Of a stretch of 64,000 nucleotides of DNA, positions 1-12,640 are shown piece after piece. The notes beneath the pieces were generated by a model. The model was not told the origin of the DNA. It saw only the letters and a list, made by a program, of their open reading frames with translations, and did not search any database. Numbering within the stretch: position 1 is the stretch's first letter; each line of letters opens with the position of its first letter. The DNA is taken from assembly GCA_025991245.1 (NCBI GenBank), contig BQMJ01000027.1:1-64000 (forward strand), read 5' to 3'. The position numbers and the translations under genes were made by a program. Source of the stretch: Galdieria partita (Eukaryota; Rhodophyta; Bangiophyceae; Galdieriales; Galdieriaceae).

Positions 1-385
1 ACCCTAATAAACCCTAATAAACCCTAATAAACCCTAATAAACCCTAATAAACCCTAATAAACCCTAATAAACCCTAATAAACCCTAATAAACCCTAATAA
101 ACCCTAATAAACCCTAAATAAACCCTAATAAACCCTAAATAAACCCTAATAAACCCTAATAAACCCTAATAAACCCTAATAAACCCTAATAAACCCTAAA
201 TAAACCCTAATAAACCCTAATAAACCCTAATAAACCCTAAATAAACCCTAAATAAACCCTAATAAACCCTAATAAACCCTAAATAAACCCTAATAAACCC
301 TAATAAACCCTAATAAACCCTAATAAACCCTAATAAACCCTAATAAACCCTAATAAACCCTAATAAACCCTAATAAACCCTAATA
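1..385. repeat. Telomere array, CCCTAATAAA units
   Basis: The first 385 bases are an almost perfect head-to-tail array of a 10-nt unit, CCCTAATAAA, so the G-rich strand running out to the chromosome end reads TTTATTAGGG. At least six units carry one more A (CCCTAAATAAA, G strand TTTATTTAGGG), scattered between about 110 and 290, which looks like template slippage by telomerase. The C-rich strand lies 5' to 3' at the left end, as expected for a left telomere. From 386 to about 448 the units decay (for example gacccgaatattcc) into subtelomeric sequence. The unit differs from the plant-type TTTAGGG and vertebrate TTAGGG repeats. Confidence 0.95.
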
Positions 386-412
386 GACCCGAATATTCCT
401 TAATAACCCTAA

Positions 413-1376
413 TAAAACCTAATAGTATCCCATAAGTAGACTGTAAACCCTCAGTAAAATCTGAATAAGAAGGAAAAATGAATACTCCCTTCGGCCAGGC
501 TACATGTATTTTGCAATTCATTTAGCTTTTTTTTCATATATGCATTCGAGGACCCTCTTAATTTTATCAAGCTTTTTCTCGTTGCTTCTAATGTAATCAG
601 CTTTGTCGCAAATTTTTTATGGGTATTTTGAAGTTGACGTTGTGACTTCTTTTATTGGTTCTTTTTGGTTATGTTTTTATTTGAGTCTTCTTGCGAGATT
701 ACTGAAATTGAAAAGAAATTGTTTGCACTTTTCTTTTGATCAGTGGTTGTCCCTTTTTGTTTAGGTATTTTTCTGTTGGTTTGGGTTGATTAAAAATTTT
801 AAGCGATTCGCTTAAATGCATTTTTTTCTAGTAACTGTTACTTTGTCATTGTCTTCTTTTATTGACCATGTTTTAAAGCAAATTATTAAAGCTTTTATTG
901 CACATCGTTTTTCTTTGTTCTTAGTTAAAGCTCTATATATTGTGTAAAGGATCCTCGAGCTTTCTTATCATGGATGAATGTTCCTTTATTCATCCAGGTA
1001 ATATTTTTCTATAGTATGTGACTTTGAATAAAAATAGTAATAAAACTTAATAAACCCTGATAAGCAGGTTCCCATTGCCCTGTACCAAAACATCCGCATT
1101 TGAAGATTTATTAGGTTTTCTGTCATCACAATGCATTAAAGAAAGAAAGTGAATTGGATCTACCAAGACCTTTACTTTTGCTTTTGGTCTGGTGAAGGTA
1201 ATTAATTCTCAAAACTGTGTTTGTTGTTTTGCCAGCGATCAAATGACTTGCCTTGAGCTATTTTTGCGTATTTTTGTATTTGTTGTTGATTACGGGAAAA
1301 CCTGGAAATTTAGGGAAAATTTTGAGATGCTATTTTTTTGAGGCCTTTTTGCGTTTAGGTATTCCCTACCAAGACC
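413..1376. repeat. Subtelomeric tandem repeat, short first unit
   Basis: This is a truncated copy of the unit that follows. It opens with a block around 449 (cctcagtaaaatctgaataa) that recurs near 1407 and 3688. A second landmark, cccattgccctgta near 1069, lies about 620-630 bases into each of the three units. The copy stops after roughly 960 bases, near a TACGGG-type landmark at about 1290, and then the next unit begins. No coding region is convincing here. Short telomere-like words such as aataaaccctgataa near 1050 are embedded in it. Confidence 0.7.
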
Positions 1377-3660
1377 TAATAGTAAACCATAACTAGACCG
1401 CATTGTAAAACCTCAGTAAAACTCGAATAAGAAAGAAAAAATGCATACACTTTTTTGCCAGGCTACACATATTTTACGATTCACTTTTTTTATTGAATGG
1501 ATCAGAGAAGAAAGTCCTTTAATTCTATCAATCGTTTTATATTTGCTTCTAGTAAAATGAATTAGGTATCAAAATTTTCTAAGATTTTTTTTAATGGCCA
1601 TATGACATTTGTTGTCGTCTTCATTTTGTTTATGCGTTGGAGCTTTACTGCGTGAACACTTGAATCCCTGAAGAAAATTTTTCCATTTTCTCTTTAATTA
1701 GTGATCGTTTTTCTTTTTTTCAGGCATTTCTCTGCTGTGTTTTGTGGATTTAAAATTTTAAGCGGTTTGCTTCAATGAAAATTTTTCTTGGTTGATTTTA
1801 GCCATATTAGCCTCATCAATTTTTCACAAAATTTACAGCAAATTATTAAATCTTTTATTACCGACCTTTTTTCTTTCTTTTTATTGAAGCTGTATTCATC
1901 CAATGTAGAACCTTTTTGATTTTCTATATTGGTTGGATGTTCTTTTAGTGATCCTATTAATATCTTTCAAGGGTATCTGTTTTTTGATAAGAAAAGTTAT
2001 ATAACTTAGTAAGCCTGATAAGTAAAATTCCCATTGCCCTGTACTAGACCATTCGTATTTGAACATTTATCCAGGTCTTGGTCATCTCAATGCATTGGAG
2101 AAAAAACACGAATTGGTTCTGTCAAGACCTTTACTTTTGCTTTTAGTTTCGTAAAGGTAATGAATTCTCAAACTGTGCTACTTTTTTTGCCAGCGATCAA
2201 ATGACTTGCCTTGTGGGCTATTGCTGCGTATGTTTGCATCTGATGTTTACTACGGGTATTTAGGTAAAATTTTTGGGATGTTATTTTTAATTCAAAGCCC
2301 TTTCTAGTTAGGGAATTTCTCTGTTGCTTCGCAGTAATTTGAAATTGTGAGCTTTTTCGAAATCGTGAGCATTTTTCTTCAATGTTTCCTTTTTCTTGTT
2401 GTCAGCATTATTACCTTCGTTTTTAATTGAACCAGTGGTACAGTAAATAAATATTCTTTTTTTTCACATTATGTTACTTCGCTTTATCTGTTATTTTTGC
2501 CGAACGTATTTAGTAAAAAGTCCTTTTGGTTTCTGGTAATGGCTGAATTTACCTTCATTGACCCTGTTAATGCCTTCCTATAGTATTTGAACTTTTATGT
2601 AAATATGCATATTTAACTAGAAATGATACCCTAATCAAGCATAATAAAACAGAAAGTAGGGAATAATGTTTATTGCTTTCAGCCAAGAAATACCTAGTTT
2701 TTGATTCATTGCACTCTAGTAGTATCAAAGTAGGAGTGTGCAGAGTTAAGTGTTTATGTCTGGTTTCTTATTTATGTTTTTTGCCAAAGAATAGTTACGT
2801 CTTGTTTTATTTTTTATGCTCATTGTGCTTCTGACCAAGGTTGGTTTCCTGTAAGCTACACTTTGTTTAAGCTTTTTTTGGATTGGAAACTAGACTTAGT
2901 TGTTACATTCCTCGTTTAGTTCAGATTTTCTTTGGAGTTCACAAATTTTTGCTTCTTTTGTGTTGTTTCGAGAATTTAAGTGATTCGTTTGAATGGTAAC
3001 CTTCTGGTGTCATAAGTGTAAGGCGCGAGCATGTACGTGAACAAGTCGTTGCAACAGTAAAGCAATCTGACATTATTAACATTTTCATTTCTTTGTTTTT
3101 TACTGCTTTCATTGTTGTTTTCAAGGATTGTCCCTCCTTTGTGCTACTTTTCCTCCAATGAGAAAAAAAATATTTTTTCATCTGTATTTCAATGTGGTTT
3201 AGTTACTAAACTTAGTTTCATCAAAAGTATTGTATTTTTTTCTCTCTGAGCAGTTTGCTGTAACTTTTTTACTTCGTTTCACACGGTCGACAAATATCTG
3301 CAGGACGAGAACAGGTTCAAGATACTGATGATGTAAAAAACATTTGGTATATGGAAATTCTTCAATGTATTCTCAAGTTTCTATTTCTTTATATGCTTAT
3401 TATTCTATGGCTTCCTTGTAAAATTGGTATTTGTGTTGTTCCTTTAATAAACTTTAGAAACAAGCGTATCCCTTATAATACAAAAATTGCCTTTTCCCCT
3501 TTTTCATAATGCCAATATAGTTGAACTGAAACTGAATTGCTGAAATCTTTCTTGTGTGATATTTTTCTCTTATAATGGTATTTGAGGTATATTGCATAAA
3601 TACTTGAAAGCGAATAGAGAAACTTTATATTTTGCTTTCCACTGGTGATGTCCTCTTTTT
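1377..3660. repeat. Subtelomeric tandem repeat, full unit 2
   Basis: This is a full-length unit of about 2.28 kb. Landmarks match the next unit at a nearly constant offset of 2281-2292 bases: near 1407 and 3688 (cagtaaaa...gaataagaaag), near 2310 and 4602 (gggaatttctctgtt), near 2725 and 5013 (caaagtaggagtg), and near 3300 and 5592 (gacgag then gatgatgtaaa). Similarity is high but patchy, with many small indels, so the copies are old. Open frames on either strand are short, rich in F, L and S, and not conserved between the copies, so I treat the unit as non-coding. Confidence 0.7.
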
Positions 3661-5975
3661 GTTGAGGCAATTTTTTTACCCAGTAATAATCCTTCAGTAA
3701 AACCTGAATAAGAAAGAAAAATGCCCATTCCCTTCTGCCAGCCTACACATATTTTACAAAGTTGTGCATTTTTTCTCTTAATTGCATTTCAAACGAAAGT
3801 TTCTTAATTCTATCAAGCCTCTTCGTCTGCCTTTAGTCTAGTATAATTAGTCGCCAATTTTACTGAGTGTTTGGTGGCGTTTTGGAGACTGTTCTTGTGG
3901 GATATTTTTCCATTATATTTGTATTTGAGATATATTGCATGAATACTTGGAAACGATAGGAAAAAGTTTTGATTTTGCTTTTAACTTATGATTTTCGTTC
4001 ATTTGTTTAGGCATTTTCACGTCGTGTTGCGTTGGTTTAAAATTCGATGTGGTTTGTTTGATTGAAGTTTTTTTTGGGATGATTCTTTCCTTGAAACTCT
4101 CGTTTTTCATTGATTTTGTTGCAGAGCCATTTATTAAAGCTTTTTTCTATTGCTTTTTACTTATTCTTGTGAAGCCGTATTCATTGGGTGAAGGATCCTT
4201 TTGCTTTATTCTGTTGGATGAATGTTCCTTTTTCTAGCCTGTTAGTTTCTTTCATAGTATGTGACTTTTGTTAGAAACAGTAATAAAATTAAAAAGAATT
4301 AATGAACCCTAAAAAAATTCCTATTGTCCTGTTTCGGGTCATTCGCATTTGATGATTCACTAGGTTTTTGGAAATCTCAATTCATTGGAGAAAAAAAGAC
4401 GAATTGGTTCGATCAAGACCTTTACTTTTGGTTTTAGTTTCGTAGAAGTAATTGATTCTCAAACTGTGCTGCTTGTTTTGCCAGAGATCGAATGATTGCC
4501 CTGTGTGCTATTTCTGCGTATGTTTGTATTTTGTTGTTTGCTACGGGTGTTTAGGTAAAATTTTCGGATGCTATTTTTAATTCAAAGCCTTTTTGAGTTA
4601 GGGAATTTCTCTGTTACTTTGCATTTATTCGAAATTTTGAGCTGTTTAGAAATTGTGAGCATTTTTCTTGAATGGTTGCTTTTTTTGTTATTGTTAGCAT
4701 CATTACCTTCGTTCTTGATTGATTCATTGCAAATTAGTTGTTTTTTTTCATATTATGATATTTTGCTTCGTTTTTTATTTGTGCCGAATCTAATTGGTGA
4801 AGTATCCTTTTGCTTTCTTATATTGGATGAATTTATTTTGAATCACCCTGTTAATATCTTCCAATGGTATTTTTACTTTTTGGTAAGTATGCATATTTAA
4901 CTTGAAAGTATACCCTAATGAAGTATTATGAAATCAAAATGACGAAAAAAAGCTTGTTGCTTTCGTCCTGGACATACCTAGCTTTTCAATTCACTGAGCT
5001 CTAGTAGTCTCAAAGTAGGAGTGGGCAGAGTGAATTGTTTATGTCCGGTTTCGTATTTATGTTTTTCTGCCAAAGAATAGTTGCGTATTGTTTTATTTCT
5101 TTTGCTTTCTGCGCTACTGACTAAGTTTGGTTTCCTGTCAGCTCAATCTTGTTTAAACTCTTTTTGGATTGAACACTAGAGTTAGTTTTTTACATTCCTT
5201 CTTTAGTTCAAATTTTATTATGAATACACAATTTTTTCTGCTACTTTTGTGTCGTTTTGAGATTCCAGGTGGTTCGTTCAAATGGTACCCTTCTGGTGAC
5301 GTTTAAGGTGCAAGCAATGTACGCGAACAAGTCGTCGCAAAATTAGAACAATCTGCCATTATGTGACACTTTCATTTCGTTGTATTTTGCTGCTTTCATT
5401 GTTGTTTTCATGGATTGTCACTCCTTTTTACTACTTTTCCTCCAACGAGAAAAACAAGTTTCTTTTTCTCCTGTATTTCTATGTGATATAGTTACTAAAT
5501 TCCCTTCCATCAAAGGTATTGTATTTTTGTTTCTCTGGGAGCAGATTGCTGTTACTTTTTTACTTCGTTTCACACAGTTGAGAAATATCTGCCTGACGAG
5601 GACAAATTCATGGTACCGATGATGTAAAGAACAAGTGGTACATAAAAATTTCTCAATATATTCTCAAGTTTTTATTTCTTTAAAGGTTTTTTCTACGGCT
5701 TTTTTCTAAAATTGGTTTTGGTATTGTTCCTTTAGTAAACCGTATAAAGAAAGTCCTAAACTGGTAATGTAAAAACTGCCTGCTCCCCTTTGATATATTG
5801 CAAAAACTTCTCTTCAATACCGTTTCAAAATGCGAATGCAATAGAACTGAAAATGAAATGCTGAATTCTTTTTCTTTTTTTAACTGTTGTCACAAGTTTT
5901 GGAATCTTTTTAAATTTTTTTGCCTTGGTGACATAGTAGCTTTTGCGTTGAATTTGTCTTTTCATATAGGTACTA
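3661..5975. repeat. Subtelomeric tandem repeat, full unit 3
   Basis: This is the second full-length copy of the 2.28-kb unit, in the same direction as unit 2. It has the same landmark order, including a region around 4165-4290 that also resembles 925-1050 of the short first unit (gtgaaggatcc then ggatgaatgttcctt). The + strand is strongly T-rich. The longest open frame (110 codons at 4568-4900) begins at a non-ATG codon, is mostly phenylalanine and leucine, and is not preserved in the sister unit, which argues against a gene. Confidence 0.65.
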
Positions 5976-8900
5976 CATTGTAGCGATGGTGTTCTTTGTT
6001 TATTGATTTTTCTTATTAAGATCGCTGCTGTCTTCAGTGCATACATAATAATAAGCGTTGAATATGGATAATTTCGAAACTTTTGTTTCAAAGGTTTCGC
6101 CAAGATCTTCATGGTTGAATCTTACCTTGTTAGAATCGTTTTTAGAAATTTGTCTCATATAGTAAAATTCTAAGTATTGTTATTTGGTCATTTTATTGTA
6201 TTCTACGGTGCAATGCTATTGAAAATTTAACCATTTGGTAAGTTGTTTCTGCTTTTCGATGGTCTTGAGACACTGCTTGCTTCATTCTTTGAGTAGACTT
6301 ACTTGAAATATAGTGTCGTTATACACATTTAGCAAAAAGTAAACAGTGCTTATGCTATTTTTAGATTCTCGAAAGCAAAACTTTGTGTTTTGGTAAACTT
6401 TTCGAGCTGTCATTTATCTATTCTCAACAATGTCAAATTCTGAATCACTTTGTTGGCTTTTCATTTGTGTATTCGTATGCCCTGGATTCTTGCTCAATGG
6501 TTATTTTATAAGAATGACTAAATGAGAAGATTCAATGGTCGTTTAGGCTCTTTGTTCACTTTTTAGAAAGTTGACTTCTTTGCTCCTTCTTCTTCTAGTA
6601 CTACTGTCTCTTTTTTTCTGTGTTTTCTATCTTATAACCATTGAATATGTAATGAAGCTTTCCTAGGTTCTACTTCTCTTATGTATTAAATTGTTCGACG
6701 TGGATAATATATTAATTTTTATTACATGCAGACTTGTTCTAATTTTTTGTACTAAATTTCGCATTGTCTCCTACTGGTTAATCCTGAGAACAACTGGAAG
6801 TACTGATGCCATAAAGGACAAATATTGTATTGAAATTCTTCAATTTTTTCACTTGTGCTGGCCTTTCTAAATTCTTTCTTTTCTATGGACTCTATTTGAG
6901 GCAATATTTTTTTCGATTTTCTTGAAACGTAGGCAATTTTAGAAAAATAGTTGAATATTTTTGGTTAAGGAAACACAACTTTTCTTTCCTGTTTCGAAGA
7001 AGCATGTTTTTTCTCTATTCAGTACATCGCCGTAAATCAATGTTATAGATCAATGAAAATTGGTGGTTTAAATTGATTCCCTTAATTGTGAAATTGTTAT
7101 AGCATTCTTGAAGATTTTTGTGATTTTGTTAATTTACCTCGAGTGACAAAATAACTCTTCCTTTGAAATATTTTGGAATCTATTCTAGAGTTGTATTTGC
7201 ATTGCATGAAAACGATATCCAATTGTCCCATTTCTTTCATTTTTATTAAATTTTTAATTTTTGTTGAGGGGAGCTGAGCAATTTGGTTCTGAATTTGATA
7301 TATTGCAAAATCTAAATCTGGTAATTTTTACAGCTATCGTATTTCCTTGATTTCTTTTGCCAAATCGTTTTCAATACGCTAACAAGCGACAGCGATTTAA
7401 AGAGTAGATTCTTGCAACTGTTGGTTGTTACTATGTCGTACCTTTTATCAGACACCTTTTTTGTAAAGTCTCTTCTTGCTTTCTTATAGTATCTGGATAG
7501 ACCTGTTCCATTTTATGTTCTCGCATTATGTTATACTCGAATGGTAGTGTTGGTACGTATAAGGAAGATAAACCAAGCCATACTTTTGCCGTAAAAAAAG
7601 CCTCAAATGGATGAATTAGTTAGCAATCTAGCCACAGAAGTTCGAGTTGCGTATGAGCAACCTGGATATTATATAATTTATGTCAGTTTGACTCTGCTTT
7701 GATTAACAACTCGGATCGAAACATATTTCTCAAAATCACTTTTCCTCCATGAGTTTGTTGTATTTTCATTCTTGTTCTTTGAAATCATCCTGATGTTATT
7801 GTTTTTCTCCTTAAATATATAAAATTTCTTTTAAGTATTTCAATTTGACAAAAGTATTGAATTGTTTCCGACTGAGAATATGGTAGGTTTTTCTTTGAAC
7901 ATGCATTTTGGACACTTCTTCTTCCTATCTTTTGCATTATAGATCAATGTCCGTTGAAGAAAACAATTAGAGATATACTTATTCAATAAAGACAAGTAGT
8001 TATGAGAATTCTTCAACTTTCTAGAGATTCTATTTCTCTTGTTGTCTTTTTTTTCTCTATGGGTTATTTTCAAAATCGCTATCTGTATCGTTCATTTATT
8101 AGTCTATAATTGCACGAAAGAAGAAAACGTTACAAAGTTCTAATAAGAATAGAATTGTCTAGTTTGCTCTGACATACGTCATGTGCTTTCCTTCAATGAA
8201 TTATGTTCTCGTGAAACCAATGTTATAAAGCAAAGAATTATTTAATGATTCAAGTATTTTGACTTACCTTGTTGCTTTCATACTTAGTAGTTTCGAAGTT
8301 TTGTTTTGTTTATTGATCCATTCGTATCAACTCAATTTCGCCTATGAAATCTTCATCCCATAATATACTCGTGCACTTGTAACGCTTTTGACTGATCATG
8401 AATTTTCTCTAGTACTTGTTTTCGGGAAACGTTCTCATTTGTTTGGAGCTAACATAATTCATTATTTACTTGAAATCTTGCTAAACTAAATTGGCTCCGT
8501 ATCTTGCAACCATATTACTCGGGATCTACTGTATCAGAGTCTTTCTCGATTCGCTGACAGTGGTTTGAAAAGTACAACCTTGTTTCGCCCTATGTTTTCC
8601 TTATGTTGTCCTATCTATCACTTAGCAATTTGGCAAAACAGGGTTTTATTTTCTTATGATCATTGTATACTCCTTGTTTCATTCTGTGAGTATCTTTGTA
8701 TACTATAATGCTACTTTGCTGATGGTATACATATTGACCCAAAAGTAATCCAAACCATAAATATGCCATAAAAAAAGCCTTCAACTGAACGAAACAGTTA
8801 ACAATGACGACGTAAATGTTCCATCATGTCTACTGTTCTTCCCCTTTCTTCTTGCTTTATATCTACCTGGTCTATACTTTGCGCTATAACTATTAGAAAA

Positions 8901-11544
8901 TTATATCACTGAGTGGCATTTTTCATTATTGGTCATATTGTACTCTCACTCTTTTTCTCTACAATCAATTTCTCCTTCCTTGCTCTCTTAGCTTTTGATA
9001 CTTTTTTAGTCTTTTAGTGTGCATTGCATAATATTTTGGTTTCTTCCTAGCTCTTTTCTATAGAATTTTCTATTTGTAACTCTTTGTTTCGGAAGTCCTC
9101 CAATCGAAATTCTATTTCTTCCATTTTTACCATAAGAAATTTCAATGTGTTTTGCTTTTCATACTTATCTAGCGTTTAAATCGGGACTTGGCGAATAGAA
9201 ATTAAATGAATGTCTTCTACTGGGGTACATATTCATTTTTACGTTTTAATAGGGAGCAAGAGCAAGATTGAGACTAGCAGTCTTTGTTAACGGCTCAACT
9301 TGAAATATTGTAGTATTTGAGACACTGCAGAAGAAGCTCTACTTGCAAATATTCTAGTGTACTTGCAAACTGGATCAAGAATTTCCAACTATGTCATGTA
9401 TGCAAAAATGCACCATAGAGATTTTGAATCAATCGTTGGTCTTTCCTCAACTTTTCCAGAGGACAATGAAGTATGAAAGAAGAGCTTGGTAAGTTCCAAT
9501 TCATTAAATCCTTCGTCGCTATTTATTTCTACAACTACTTGTTTTTATATTTACAAGAAGATTACACTCTGGCCATTTTTTAGACAGTTGCAGCTTACTC
9601 TTGGATAATCGTGAAAAACTAGTCATACATCAGAAAAACACATTTTCGTAGATATAAACTATTTACTACAGCCTTTTGACGCAAATATCTTCTTTAAAAA
9701 AATTTTGAAAAATTTTTGAATTTTGTCGAGAATTGGCTACGTAGAACAAAACACAGCCCATGACAGCCAAAATGCAATAGAGGAAAGTGAGGGGAAATGA
9801 ATCAATGAACCCTCATGTAAACTAAAATAACTGATTACTGGATTTCCCAACGACCCAGCTTGGATTCTAATTCTGCCTAGTAAAATCTACAATGTAACAA
9901 GTTTTCCATTTGCAACACAATCTACTAAGGTTCTATATACTATTTGCTAATATTGTTTTCACAGATATCACTTTCTAATGTAGTCTCTTGAAAAGAATAG
10001 AGGTTTCTTTGTAAAATTGCATTTCTTCTTGTTGAGTGTGTATGGTTTTTGAATGTGTAATATTTTCCAGGTACTATTTTAGGTGTTTTTGATGTTAATC
10101 TTTTTCCTCTTTCACATCACACTGTAATTGGAAATGATTTCAGCATTATGCATTATAGACAACTTTATAGTTTTAATGTATTTTATTCTGAACTTTTTGT
10201 ATGGTCCGCTTTTATATGTTTTCCTAATTGTTTTAATTTGCCACTGGGTTATATAAAATTCGTAAAGTCTTTCTTCTCTTAGACTTCCTGTAATTTAGAA
10301 ATTTGATTGTGTTTGTCCTAAGAAATCCACATTTTAGAATAATTCCGATTTATTGATTGGTAAAACTTGAATGGTCAATTCTAGTCTTTGCCTTTTTTTA
10401 AGAATTTGTGTCGATTCTTTAAAGTCTCTCTGTTTACAGCTTTGTGACACAAGGTGGCTAAACGTTGAGTCTCGCCTCTCCTGAATTGGGTTAGAGCATA
10501 TGCAAATTGCCAAGATTCGATTTCTTAGATATTATCAATTGTATTTTCCTTCTATAATGGTCTTTTTTGGTACTGTGTATTGTAGTTGGTGTTTGTCTTT
10601 CTTTCGTGGCTAAAAGTCTTTCTCGTTTGTATATAAATGACAAGTTAATTTGGCTATAAATGAAATTACGTGTCGTGTACATCTTTTATTATCAATTGAA
10701 TAGAAAAAATTCCTTGCCTTTCAGACATTTTTATCATTATGATAATCCAAATGTTGGAGAGAGTTCTTGTATAATTAACTAGTAACGAAATTAAGCGTGT
10801 ATTCATTCACGAACGCTAGACTTCTACGAAAATAAAATTTTAGCAACCGTACCCACCAGTTGAAGATCGATCGTTCAAGTAAACAGGGCATCAAGAATAA
10901 AATATTCATTTCTTGCTCAATTTGCCTTGTAACGTAGGAAGATCCTGGAATATCTTGCGCATATCTAGGAATGTTGCTCAGTAGAGTAATTTAATATGCT
11001 AAAAGAATCGCTGTCTAAAATGAGCAATGTATTTATAAATTCGTGGACAGTTGTCAATTGGTGTACTTTGTATTTGTCAGGCTTTTTATAGAATTATACG
11101 TTGTATAGTTGATTGTGATTTCCCAATAGAAAGACAGGGCTATTTAAGTGCAAACAGTAATACTATTCAAACAATATCCTTTCCAAAACTGTGTCTCACA
11201 AACTGTCAACTGCTGAGTATTTATAGACTTGAGCACAAAAGACTACGGTAGCTATTCCAAACATACACTATGTCGACGAGTTGCGAAGCCTCTCTTTTGT
11301 GAAAGTTTTTCCCATCAGACACTCTTTTTCTTCCAAGTTTTGTTTCGAATTTGCATCCTTCATGTGACCTCGTCAAGTAAGTTTAGCAAACAACGACGTA
11401 AAGATGCTTCAGAAAGGGTGTACAAACTCTGTTCACGTCCGTTTTCGAAACAGCAACTCACAGTTGAACTGCGCAGTTCACTTGCCACGAGACAACCTCC
11501 CCTCTCCACTTGGACAATAGATTCTCAATAGACAAAAACTGACA
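5976..11544. other. Gene-free T-rich subtelomere
   Basis: I see no gene here. The + strand has long pyrimidine-rich runs, and open frames on both strands are under 80 codons with biased, low-complexity composition. It contains one old repeat (6380-6640, listed separately). A weak similarity links about 7480-7620 with 8680-8800; both share a ccataaaaaaagcct-like word. No tRNA or rRNA pattern was recognised. Confidence 0.6.
6380..6640. repeat. Old dispersed repeat, copy 1
   Basis: This block resembles 13140-13400 in the same orientation. Shared words include tcactttgttggctt, an aatgact near the middle, and a ctactactgtctttctt-like stretch ending in ttctgtgtt. The two copies lie about 6.8 kb apart and are diverged with indels. 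No coding frame is shared. It is probably a remnant of ancient subtelomeric exchange. Confidence 0.5.
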
Positions 11545-12205
11545 ATGACAAGAATCGTTTTTGTGAAGAACCAAAGAGAATCAACTCAGAATATACTCCG
11601 ACTGTTACAAAAGATCCTGGTGATTGTTCCACAAGAGAGAGTCCTCATCTATTGTTTACAGGACAACAGTTCAATTCAACTTCAAAAACCAGGTTACATT
11701 ACAAGACTGTATCACCGCAAGGGTTCAACCTCAAAAACTATTTGGAGCCTTTGTGCCCCTGGTTCCCCACTACTCCGCAGGGTCTACGTCTTCAAACAGA
11801 CCAGAGACTAAAGATCAACAAATTCTCGAACAGAACCTACGTTGCACTCGACATGAACTTGGAAGCGACATTGAGGCTCAAGCCAAGTTGTTGACAGAAA
11901 ACGAACAAACCAAACCGGGCCTTGGTTGGTATTTCAAAAAGTGCAAAGTCATAAAACTTCAAAATTTTTTTCGTACTAAAAAGTCGTCCTCTACTTATAT
12001 TTTCATAAAAATGAACAACTTTATACACTTCAAACCGGGTGGTAACAAAGCAACTACAGCCACAGTTGAGCAAAACAATCACAAAAGGAAGATTGGGAAT
12101 AGTTATGTTGAAGAGCTCTTTGCTCCGCCTGTTCCAATCAAAGCAATCCGCTCATGTCTCCTCTTTAGTTGGATAAGAGACTTTAAATGGTCATAAACTC
12201 ACAAA
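11545..12205. repeat. Diverged 0.67-kb tandem repeat, unit 1
   Basis: About 667 bases separate matching landmarks in this unit and the next. The gaagaacca..agaatcaactcagaat stretch near 11565 matches gaagaata..agaatcaacatagaat near 12225. The ccaggttacattacaagactg stretch near 11690 matches ccaagttacactacaagactg near 12355. Several overlapping open frames cross this unit in three phases (up to 190 codons from a non-ATG start), but none is kept in the second unit. I regard them as chance frames in an A-rich strand. Confidence 0.5.
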
Positions 12206-12640
12206 TAAAGGAACTGGTTGTTTGAAGAATACAAGAATCAACATAGAATGTACTTCGAGTGCTACAAAAGACCTTGTGAGTGCGACACAAAAGAAGATTC
12301 ACAATAACAATTCACAAGACTAGACTAGACTTTGTAGTATACTTGGACTTGAAAACCAAGTTACACTACAAGACTGTCTAGGGAACAGGGTTCAAACTTA
12401 AAAATATTTGAGGGCTTTTTGTGCCGACTTTTCTTTTTACAGTACTCTACATAGTAAGAAACGCCTATAAGCTTACCAGAAAGTGAAGAGCGACAGTTTT
12501 CAACAAGGATCCAAGTTGAGATACGTTCAACGTGAACTTGGACTAAAGACCAATACTTTTCAAGCTTTATGGAGCTCAAGTTTCAAAGCACTGAAAGTTT
12601 ACGACCAATACTAGCAGGTCTTGGATGGCAAAGTTTGGTT
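12206..12640. repeat. Diverged 0.67-kb tandem repeat, unit 2 (partial)
   Basis: This is the second, shorter copy of the preceding unit in the same direction, recognisable to about 12430 and then fading. Frames open in unit 1 are closed here. No gene is supported. Confidence 0.45.

Noticed and set aside
4568-4900. 110-codon open frame in the subtelomeric repeat as a membrane protein gene
   Set aside because: It begins at a non-ATG codon, is mostly F and L because the strand is T-rich, and is closed in the sister unit at 1377-3660.
11624-12196. 190-codon open frame as a gene
   Set aside because: Non-ATG start, overlapped by frames in other phases and on the other strand, and not preserved in the tandem copy at 12206-12640.
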